Positions 1-4,765 of a DNA stretch of 5,263 bases are shown here, piece by piece. This DNA comes from an uncultured Collinsella sp. (GTDB taxonomy: Bacteria; Actinomycetota; Coriobacteriia; Coriobacteriales; Coriobacteriaceae). Under the pieces are notes generated by a model that was not told the DNA's origin, made no database searches, and saw only the letters and a program-made list of their open reading frames with translations. The translations under genes and the position numbers were made by a program. Location of the stretch: contig CABTZA010000131.1 of the NCBI GenBank assembly GCA_902489225.1, positions 1 to 5,263 on the forward strand, written 5' to 3'. The first letter of the stretch is position 1, and each line of letters opens with the position of its first letter.

Positions 1-100
1 GCTCGTCGGGCGGCAGGTTGAGGAGCTCGTCGCCGGGACGGTGCAGGCAGACCTTCCTGAGCTTGCCGATCTCGGAAGGCACGTGCAGACCTTTCGTCAT
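1..100 (-). CDS. arcA: Arginine deiminase, N-terminal fragment (truncated by window edge)
   Basis: Arginine deiminase hydrolyses L-arginine to citrulline and ammonia, the first step of the cytoplasmic ADI pathway that yields ATP through carbamoyl phosphate and counteracts acid. Only the first 33 codons are visible. The peptide begins MTKGLHVPSEIGKLRKVCLH and continues RPGDELLNLPPDE. This matches the family N-terminus, where S-E-I-G-K-L-(x)-x-V-x-L-H-R-P-G is a strongly conserved opening. The catalytic Cys, His and Asp/Glu residues lie beyond the left edge, so activity cannot be judged. The start is the ATG complementary to 98-100, preceded by AGGAGG; an in-frame GTG at codon 7 lies inside the conserved block and is unlikely to be the start. 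The gene diverges from ppk across a 552-bp spacer. The family call is from recalled homologues, not a search. Confidence 0.88.
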   Translation of the reverse strand, partial: MTKGLHVPSEIGKLRKVCLHRPGDELLNLPPDE

Positions 101-102
101 GG

Positions 103-108
103 CCTCCT
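103..108 (-). promoter_or_regulatory. Shine-Dalgarno of arcA, unusually close to the start
   Basis: On the minus strand AGGAGG is a near-perfect anti-16S match, but only two bases separate it from the ATG at 100-98. A second purine run, AAAGG (complement of 110-114), lies nine bases upstream of the start and may be the element used in practice. The site supports the chosen start. Confidence 0.7.
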
Positions 109-116
109 ACCTTTCT

Positions 117-136
117 TTCGGGCCTTACTGGCCGAA
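117..136 (-). other. Leader hairpin 2 of arcA
   Basis: On the minus strand, TTCGGCC, loop AGTAA, then GGCCCGAA fold into a 7-bp stem with one bulged C. The stem lies between hairpin 1 (142-166) and the arcA Shine-Dalgarno, ending nine bases before it. No T-run follows on either strand, so it is not an intrinsic terminator. It could stabilise the mRNA or influence ribosome access; that role is inference. Confidence 0.5.
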
Positions 137-141
137 TGTAT

Positions 142-166
142 CAGCGCCCCTCCGTATGGGACGCTG
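142..166 (-). other. Leader hairpin 1 of arcA
   Basis: The minus strand reads CAGCGTCCC, a 7-base loop, then GGGGCGCTG, giving a 9-bp stem with a single G-U wobble. On the plus strand the same position (147 against 161) would be a C-A mismatch. The structure is therefore better formed in RNA transcribed toward arcA. No U-tract follows it. Confidence 0.5.
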
Positions 167-182
167 CTTGCTGACAGCTCTA

Positions 183-211
183 GTTATATCCAAAAACCAC
201 CCGCAATTCCA
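183..211 (-). promoter_or_regulatory. Candidate arcA promoter
   Basis: On the minus strand TATAAC (complement of 183-188) matches five of six -10 bases. Seventeen bases upstream is TGGAAT (206-211), a weak -35 (three of six). The predicted transcription start near 176 would give a leader of about 75 nt that contains both hairpins. A weak -35 would be consistent with activator dependence. No experimental or comparative evidence is available here. Confidence 0.4.
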
Positions 212-236
212 CCTCGCCCCCGAACGGTCAGCAAAG

Positions 237-257
237 TGCGATGAACGGTATATCGCA
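237..257. promoter_or_regulatory. Inverted repeat, possible operator
   Basis: TGCGAT, nine bases, then ATCGCA form a perfect 6-bp dyad. The spacer contains one copy of the heptamer GAACGGT (243-249), whose other copy lies exactly 21 bp away (222-228). The dyad centre is about 71 bp upstream of the predicted arcA start, a position usual for class I activators. The half-site spacing does not fit the CRP/FNR layouts or the ARG box, so no regulator is named. Confidence 0.35.
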
Positions 258-529
258 TATGATTCCCCCATGATGCACTTCAGTTCTCTAAAGCAGGTTT
301 TCAAAGGTAATCGTTCTTTTTTCTAAGGAATTGAGCAAGATTGCACAAATAATTTCATGTTTAGGAATTGCATAGCTAAAACTGTTTTCTGCATATATAT
401 GTCGTCTGTCCATGATTCAATTTGGATTCGATTATATTCAGCTCGCAATCATTCTTATTCATACATCCTCACCAGTTGAGTATGGATATAGATTGTTTTC
501 AAAACGAGTCGGGCAGTTAGTTGCATGCC

Positions 530-556
530 TTGACGGCGTAAGAAGTAGGTTAAGAT
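530..556 (+). promoter_or_regulatory. Candidate upstream ppk promoter (P1)
   Basis: TTGACG (530-535, five of six -35 bases) is followed after 15 bases by TAAGAT (551-556, four of six -10 bases). The spacer is short for a sigma-70-type promoter, but the element resembles a second one at 596-623, which raises its credibility. The heptamer ACCGTTC immediately follows the -10. Initiation near 563 would give a leader of about 90 nt for ppk. Confidence 0.35.
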
Positions 557-595
557 ACCGTTCGCACAATACGTCCGTGCCACAAGTCGACTAAA

Positions 596-623
596 TTGAG
601 ACAATAGTGAATAGGGTTAGGCT
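596..623 (+). promoter_or_regulatory. Candidate proximal ppk promoter (P2)
   Basis: TTGAGA (596-601, five of six -35 bases) is followed after 16 bases by TAGGCT (618-623), which fits the actinobacterial TAnnnT -10 form. ACCGTCC follows at 624-630. Initiation near 630 would leave a leader of only 20-30 nt that starts inside the hairpin at 627-641. Confidence 0.4.
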
Positions 624-626
624 ACC

Positions 627-641
627 GTCCCCTGCGGGGAC
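627..641 (+). other. Hairpin just upstream of the ppk start
   Basis: GTCCCC, loop TGC, GGGGAC form a perfect 6-bp GC-rich stem that ends eleven bases before the first ppk ATG. The only strongly purine-rich tract that might pair with 16S rRNA at this start, GGGGA (636-640), is buried in the right arm. No T-run follows, so it is not a terminator. It could lower or regulate ppk translation when transcription begins upstream at P1. Confidence 0.5.
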
Positions 642-652
642 TGAACGGACAG

Positions 653-3232
653 ATGCATATGCCGAGCAAAATCGAAAAAAAGCAAGCCGCCGCAAAGCTG
701 CGCAAACCGCCGCGCGACTTCTCGTACACGCAGAACCGAGAGCTCAGCTGGCTGCGCTTTGACAACCGTGTGCTCGACGAGGCTTTTGATGAGTCCGTGC
801 CGCTGTTCGAGCGCCTTAAGTTCGTCTCGATCTTCGAGTCAAACCTCGATGAGTTCCTTATGGTGCGCGTGGGTGGCCTGTCCGACCTTGCCGAGCTCAA
901 AAAACAACCTGTCGACAACAAGAGCAATATGACTGCCTCCGAACAGGTCGATGCTGTCATGGCCGAAATGCCCGGGCTCCTTACCCGTTGGGAGTCCATC
1001 TTTAAGAGTATCGAGGGCAAGCTCGACACCCTGGGCGTTCACCGTGCGCGTGTCGATTCGCTTACGCCCGAGGAGCGCACCTTTGTAACCCGCTACTTCC
1101 AGGCCTACGTGTCGCCGGTCATCTCACCGCTGGTGATCGACCCGCGCCACCCTTTCCCCAACCTGCGCAACGGCGCACTCTACCTGGCCTGCGGCCTGGA
1201 CGGCGTCACCGACGAGGAAAGTCTGCTGGGCCTGATCGAGATTCCCGCCTCGATGAACCGCGTGGTCGAGATCCCCTCGCCCACCGGCACCTACTCCTAC
1301 ATTCTGCTCGAGGACGTCATCCTCGCCTGCCTGGACAGCTGCTTTGGCTCCTATAAGCCGCTCGACCGCGCGCTCATCCGCGTCACCCGCAACGCCGACA
1401 TCGATCCGGACGGCGAGGGCGTCGAGGAGGAAGAGGACTACCGCCAGCATATGAAGCGCATCCTCAAGAAGCGCCTGCGCCTGCAGCCGGTGGTTCTCGC
1501 CGTCTCGGGTTCACTCGAAAAAGCAACGCTCAAGACTATCCGCAAGGCACTCGAGCTCTCGCGTCGCTCGGTCTTTACCTGCGACATCCCGCTCAACCTG
1601 GGCTATGTCTTCGGCATTGAGGGCAAGATTCCCGAGCACCTGCGCAACGAGCTGCTCTTTACGCCGTTTAAGCCGCAGCCCAACCCCACCATCGATATGA
1701 CCCGCTCCATCCGCGAGCAGGTACTTCAGCACGACAAGCTGCTCTTTTATCCCTATGAGGCCATGAACCCCTTCCTGGATCTGGTGCACGAGGCCGCCTA
1801 CGACCCCGAGTGCATCTCGTTGCGCATCACGCTCTACCGCGTGGCCAAGCAGAGCCGTCTGTGCGAGTCGCTCATCGATGCCGCCGAAAACGGCAAAGAG
1901 GTCACGGTGCTCATGGAGCTCCGCGCCCGCTTCGACGAGCAGAACAACATCGAGTGGGCCGAGCGTCTGGAAGAGGCAGGCTGCACCGTCATCTACGGCT
2001 CCGAGGGCTTTAAGTGCCACTCCAAGATCTGCCAGCTCACCTATCGCGAGGGCATGGCGCTCACCCGCCTCACGCTTTTGGGCACCGGCAACTTTAACGA
2101 GAAGACGGCCAAGCTCTACAGCGACTTTATGCTCATGACCGCCCATCCCGGCATCGGCGAGGACGCCAACTTGTTCTTCCGCAATCTGTCGCTGGGCAAC
2201 CTGCGCGGCGATTACCGCTTCCTGGGTGTGGCGCCCGTCGGACTGAAACCGCTCATCATGCGCGGGCTTGACCGCGAGATCCAGCGCGCCCTTGCCGGCG
2301 AGCCCGCCCGCGTGTTCTTTAAGCTCAACTCGCTGACCGACCGCGAGGTTATCGACAAGATCGCCGAGGCATCGTGTGCCGGCGTGCGCGTAGACATGAT
2401 CATCCGCGGCATCTCGTGCCTCAAGCCCGGTGTTCCGGGCAAGACCGAGAACGTGCATGTCCGCTCCATCGTCGGACGCTTTTTGGAGCACGCCCGTGTT
2501 TACGCTTTTGGCGTGGACTCGGACATGATTTACCTGAGCTCGGCAGACATGATGACACGCAACACCGAGCACCGCGTGGAGATCGCCTTCCCCGTGCTCG
2601 ACCCCACCTGCCGCGCCCTGGTACACGAGTACATGGGCATGCAGCTGCAGGACAACGTGAAGGCCCGCAGCCTCACGAGCGACGGCACCTGGGTCCCCGT
2701 GGAGTGTGCAGAGGGTGAGAAACCCTTCAACTCGCAGGAAGCCCTGCTGGAGCGTGCCTATCGCAACGCCGAGGCCGCCGCGCAGCAGCGCGCACAGGAG
2801 AAGGAACGTGTGGCCGAAGAAGCTATTCAGGCCGAGGTTGAACATGGGGCAGCCGCCAAACCGGAAGCGGTTGCCGCTCCCCCGGTGAATGAGCCCGAGG
2901 CTGCCGCAGAGCCCGCCATGGAGAAAGCGCCCGAGCCCGCTACCGCGACTCCGGAGCCCGCCGCCGAGGCAAAGCCCGCCCCAGCTCCTGATCCGCAGCC
3001 GACCACGCCCAAGGTCCAAGAGGTCCAGGCGACCGTCATTGAGCCCGAGCCTGCACCTGCACCTCAGCCCGAGCCGCAGGTCACCAAGTCCGCACCCGGG
3101 ACGAGTGCCCGTCGCGATAAGCCCGCCGGCAAGACCAAGGCCATCGAGCGCCATCGCCCCGGTCGCGTGCGCATGGGCCTGGGTCTGATCGGCCTGGGTC
3201 TTAAGACGCTCATTACCGGCAAGACGAAATAG
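653..3232 (+). CDS. ppk1: Polyphosphate kinase 1 (PPK1) with long C-terminal extension
   Basis: PPK1 reversibly transfers the gamma-phosphate of ATP onto polyphosphate through a phosphohistidine. Visible family blocks are RELSWLRFDNRVLDEA and SNLDEF in the N domain, VIDPRHPFPNLRN in the head domain, then two phospholipase-D-like halves: YRVA (Arg396), RARFDE (Arg426), FKCHSK (His456) and GTGNFNEKTA (477-486), followed by IVGRFLEHARVY (His613) and SADMMTRN. The spacings Arg396-Arg426-His456-His613 equal those of E. coli Arg375-Arg405-His435-His592. The position of E. coli His454 is Leu475 here. The core ends near residue 705 (E. coli PPK is 688 residues). Beyond it come a charged helical stretch, an Ala/Pro/Glu-rich linker (about 733-811) and a basic tail (812-859) containing GLGLIGLGLKTLITG. 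The start may be 653 or the in-frame ATG at 659, which has the better-placed GGA (647-649); the ribosome site is weak either way. The gene ends at a strong terminator and appears monocistronic. Confidence 0.95.
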   Translation: MHMPSKIEKKQAAAKLRKPPRDFSYTQNRELSWLRFDNRVLDEAFDESVPLFERLKFVSIFESNLDEFLMVRVGGLSDLAELKKQPVDNKSNMTASEQVDAVMAEMPGLLTRWESIFKSIEGKLDTLGVHRARVDSLTPEERTFVTRYFQAYVSPVISPLVIDPRHPFPNLRNGALYLACGLDGVTDEESLLGLIEIPASMNRVVEIPSPTGTYSYILLEDVILACLDSCFGSYKPLDRALIRVTRNADIDPDGEGVEEEEDYRQHMKRILKKRLRLQPVVLAVSGSLEKATLKTIRKALELSRRSVFTCDIPLNLGYVFGIEGKIPEHLRNELLFTPFKPQPNPTIDMTRSIREQVLQHDKLLFYPYEAMNPFLDLVHEAAYDPECISLRITLYRVAKQSRLCESLIDAAENGKEVTVLMELRARFDEQNNIEWAERLEEAGCTVIYGSEGFKCHSKICQLTYREGMALTRLTLLGTGNFNEKTAKLYSDFMLMTAHPGIGEDANLFFRNLSLGNLRGDYRFLGVAPVGLKPLIMRGLDREIQRALAGEPARVFFKLNSLTDREVIDKIAEASCAGVRVDMIIRGISCLKPGVPGKTENVHVRSIVGRFLEHARVYAFGVDSDMIYLSSADMMTRNTEHRVEIAFPVLDPTCRALVHEYMGMQLQDNVKARSLTSDGTWVPVECAEGEKPFNSQEALLERAYRNAEAAAQQRAQEKERVAEEAIQAEVEHGAAAKPEAVAAPPVNEPEAAAEPAMEKAPEPATATPEPAAEAKPAPAPDPQPTTPKVQEVQATVIEPEPAPAPQPEPQVTKSAPGTSARRDKPAGKTKAIERHRPGRVRMGLGLIGLGLKTLITGKTK

Positions 3233-3234
3233 TC

Positions 3235-3259
3235 GTTTGTAGAAGCAGTTTGTAGAAGC
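3235..3259 (+). repeat. Tandem 13-bp repeat after the ppk stop
   Basis: GTTTGTAGAAGC occurs at 3235-3246 and again at 3248-3259, a perfect 12-base match with a 13-base period. The first copy begins two bases after the TAG stop codon. The second overlaps the base of the terminator stem. Replication slippage is the simplest explanation. Confidence 0.85.
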
Positions 3260-3299
3260 GCCCCGCATTTGAGGAAAGCCTCGGATGCGGGGCGCTTTT
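3254..3299 (+). terminator. Rho-independent terminator of ppk
   Basis: A GC-rich inverted repeat folds into a long stem: positions 3256-3268 pair with 3285-3297 without mismatch (core GCGCCCCGCAT against ATGCGGGGCGC). Two G-U pairs and four more pairs then close an AAAG loop at 3275-3278. TTTT (3296-3299) follows, so the U-tract is short but the stem is very stable. It lies 21 bases after the ppk stop and separates ppk from the methyltransferase gene. Confidence 0.9.
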
Positions 3300-3302
3300 C
3301 CC

Positions 3303-3311
3303 TGCTACCAT
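3303..3311 (+). promoter_or_regulatory. Candidate extended -10 promoter of the methyltransferase gene
   Basis: TGCTACCAT fits the extended -10 form TGnTAnnnT, with TACCAT at 3306-3311 matching four of six consensus bases. Any -35 would fall inside the right arm of the ppk terminator, where no good hexamer is seen. Initiation near 3317 gives a leader of about 29 nt to the ATG at 3346 and would exclude the ATG at 3310 from the transcript. Confidence 0.45.
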
Positions 3312-3335
3312 GGTGCGAGCAACAACGCGAATGAC

Positions 3336-3343
3336 AGGCAGGA
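3336..3343 (+). promoter_or_regulatory. Ribosome binding site deciding the methyltransferase start
   Basis: AGGCAGGA contains two SD-like tracts: AGG (3336-3338), seven bases before the ATG at 3346, and AGGA (3340-3343), two bases before it. The in-frame ATGs at 3310 and 3331 have no comparable site upstream, so 3346 is preferred. Confidence 0.6.
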
Positions 3344-3345
3344 AT

Positions 3346-4659
3346 ATGAAGCTCACTATAGAATCGATGACCTACGGCGCCGACGGGCTGGCGCACGCCG
3401 ACAACGGCAAGGCCGTCTTTGTGCAGGGTGCCGTGGCAGGCGACACCGTCGAGGCCGAGGTCGTACAGGACGGCAAGTCGTTCATGCGCGCCCGCACCAC
3501 CGAGATTCTGGAGCCAAGCCCCGATCGCATTCAGCCTCCCTGCCCCTTCGTGGGCATCTGCGGCGGCTGCTCGTGGGGCAATCTCTCACGCACGGCACAG
3601 CTCGCCGCCAAGGAGCAAAACCTGCGCTCCACGCTCGAGCGCATCGGCAAGTTCGCGCCTGAGCAGGTCGATGAGTTGGTACAGCCCATCTGCCACACCA
3701 AGGACGACTGGGGCTACCGCAATAAAATCGAGCTCGAACCGACCGTCGTCAACGGTCGCGTGCGCCTTGGCATGCATGGTGTCGACCCCAGCAAAATCGT
3801 GACCGTCGATACGTGCCCGCTGTTCGATAAGCGCTTCCCGAAGGCGCTCAAATCGGTCGTCGGCGCACTCAACTATCTAAGCGGCAGCCATGACTTGGGG
3901 CTCGAACGCGTGGGCATTCGCGCATCGCGCCGCACCAAGGCACTCGAGGTCGCTCTCTGGACGCCCACAGGCTCTTTTCCGCGCTTGCAGGTCTCCCGCG
4001 TGCTGACGGACGCCGCTCATCCCACGAGCATCGTGCGCGTGATGAGCAAGGGCGAAAAGAAGGCCCGCCGTGTCTCCAAGGTCGAAATGCTCGCCGGAGA
4101 GGGCTCATGGACCGAGAATATCGCCGAGGGTCAGATGCGCTTGTCTGCCCCGTCTTTTTTCCAGGTCAACACCAAGGGTGCCGAGATTTTGATCGAGCTT
4201 GTCATGGAAGCGCTCGACCCGCAGGAAGACGAGCTTGTCGTGGACCTGTACTGCGGTGCCGGCACCTTTACCCTGCCGCTCGCCCGCCGCTGCGACTTTG
4301 TCGCTGCCGTCGAGGCCTACGGCCCCGCCGTGCGCGATCTACGCCGTAACCTGGAAATCAACAAGCTTGATAACGTCGACGTCATTGGCGGAGACGCGGT
4401 GCGCGAGTTCCCCGACCAGGATGCCGACGTCTTGGTGGTCGACCCGCCGCGTGCGGGCCTCGCCCCCGAAGCCATCGATCTTATCGCCAGCACGAGCGCT
4501 CGCGATGTCGCCTACGTGAGCTGCGATCCGGCCACCCTGGCGCGCGACCTCAAGCGCTTTGTCGAGGAAGGCACCTTCTCCCCCGTAAAGATCACGCCAG
4601 TTGACCTGTTCCCGCAAACCTTCCACTGCGAGACTGTCGTCCACTTTAGGCGCAACTAG
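3346..4659 (+). CDS. rlmD: 23S rRNA (uracil-C5)-methyltransferase, RlmD/RumA (TrmA) family
   Basis: This enzyme uses S-adenosylmethionine to methylate C5 of uridine in RNA, most likely U1939 of 23S rRNA. Gram-positive relatives (RlmCD) also modify U747, so exact specificity is open. Residues 1-60 look like a TRAM RNA-binding domain. Cys66, Cys72, Cys75 (CPFVGICGGC) and Cys157 (DTCPLF) reproduce the C-x5-C-x2-C...C [4Fe-4S] set of RumA. The SAM-binding fold shows FFQVNT (Gln273), DLYCGAGTF (Asp300 onward) and DPPRAG (366-371). YVSCDPATLARD places the nucleophile at Cys393, and FPQTFHCE places the general base at Glu429. The 437-residue length is close to E. coli RlmD (433). The protein is cytosolic. 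The start at 3346 begins with the TRAM-like MKLTIESMTYGADGLA and has a ribosome site. The gene follows the ppk terminator and probably has its own promoter. Confidence 0.93.
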   Translation: MKLTIESMTYGADGLAHADNGKAVFVQGAVAGDTVEAEVVQDGKSFMRARTTEILEPSPDRIQPPCPFVGICGGCSWGNLSRTAQLAAKEQNLRSTLERIGKFAPEQVDELVQPICHTKDDWGYRNKIELEPTVVNGRVRLGMHGVDPSKIVTVDTCPLFDKRFPKALKSVVGALNYLSGSHDLGLERVGIRASRRTKALEVALWTPTGSFPRLQVSRVLTDAAHPTSIVRVMSKGEKKARRVSKVEMLAGEGSWTENIAEGQMRLSAPSFFQVNTKGAEILIELVMEALDPQEDELVVDLYCGAGTFTLPLARRCDFVAAVEAYGPAVRDLRRNLEINKLDNVDVIGGDAVREFPDQDADVLVVDPPRAGLAPEAIDLIASTSARDVAYVSCDPATLARDLKRFVEEGTFSPVKITPVDLFPQTFHCETVVHFRRN

Positions 4660-4700
4660 CCACTTAATCATTGCTCAGAAAAATCATTGGGAAATCGAGC

Positions 4701-4729
4701 GTGGCAAGCGGAGGTCTTCGGGGTATAAG
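4701..4729 (+). promoter_or_regulatory. Candidate promoter of the DJ-1-family gene
   Basis: GTGGCA (4701-4706, four of six -35 bases) is followed at the ideal 17-base spacing by TATAAG (4724-4729, five of six -10 bases). It sits in the 106-bp gap after the methyltransferase gene. Initiation near 4736 would give a leader of about 30 nt. No clear terminator is seen between the methyltransferase stop and this site, so read-through is also possible. Confidence 0.5.
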
Positions 4730-4755
4730 ACGGCTAATTGTATGCCGCCTATGAA

Positions 4756-4759
4756 AGGA
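4756..4759 (+). promoter_or_regulatory. Ribosome binding site of the DJ-1-family gene
   Basis: AGGA within AAAGGAA (4754-4760) lies six bases before the ATG at 4766. An in-frame ATG at 4751 has no such site and would add only five residues that do not fit the family N-terminus, so 4766 is chosen. Confidence 0.65.
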
Positions 4760-4765
4760 ACCCCC

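Larger units (their letters stand above)
101..652. other. Divergent intergenic region between arcA and ppk, AT-rich
   Basis: No convincing gene is present in these 552 bases. Counting bases gives 33% G+C across 301-480, against about 67% in a sampled stretch of ppk (1321-1380). The region contains the arcA leader and promoter candidates on the left, an inverted repeat at 237-257, and two promoter-like elements for ppk on the right. The central part (about 260-520) shows only AT-rich sequence, the palindrome CATATATATG (392-401) and short repeats such as AGGAATTG at 326-333 and 363-370. The short open frames here lack ribosome sites and protein-like composition. Confidence 0.75.

Noticed and set aside
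222..257. CRP/FNR or ARG-box assignment for the 237-257 dyad
   Set aside because: Half-site sequence and spacing (TGCGAT-N9-ATCGCA) do not fit TGTGA-N6-TCACA, TTGAT-N4-ATCAA or TGAAT-N4-ATTCA.
18..326. 102-codon plus-strand open frame overlapping arcA and its leader
   Set aside because: It lies antisense to the conserved arcA N-terminus and its leader, with no ribosome site and no recognisable protein features.
412..594. 60-codon plus-strand open frame in the AT-rich spacer
   Set aside because: No Shine-Dalgarno precedes its ATG, the peptide shows no motif or clear codon bias, and the candidate ppk promoter P1 lies within it.
2827..3100. Repetitive GCC/CCC/GAG codons in ppk as a DNA repeat array or CRISPR-like element
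   Set aside because: The repetition follows from an Ala/Pro/Glu-rich protein linker; unit lengths are irregular and there are no conserved repeat-spacer units.
1511..3268. 585-codon open frame on the minus strand opposite ppk
   Set aside because: It is antisense to a clearly functional PPK1. Its product is low-complexity Gly/Leu/Arg sequence typical of shadow frames in GC-rich genes, and no family or ribosome site is recognised.
3310..3345. Upstream ATGs (3310, 3331) as the methyltransferase start
   Set aside because: They lack ribosome sites, add residues outside the TRAM-like start, and 3310 overlaps the likely -10 element.
4666..4689. Repeat AATCATTG (4666-4673 and 4682-4689) as a regulatory or terminator element
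   Set aside because: It is a short direct repeat in AT-rich spacer, with no dyad and no hairpin, and is easily explained by chance.
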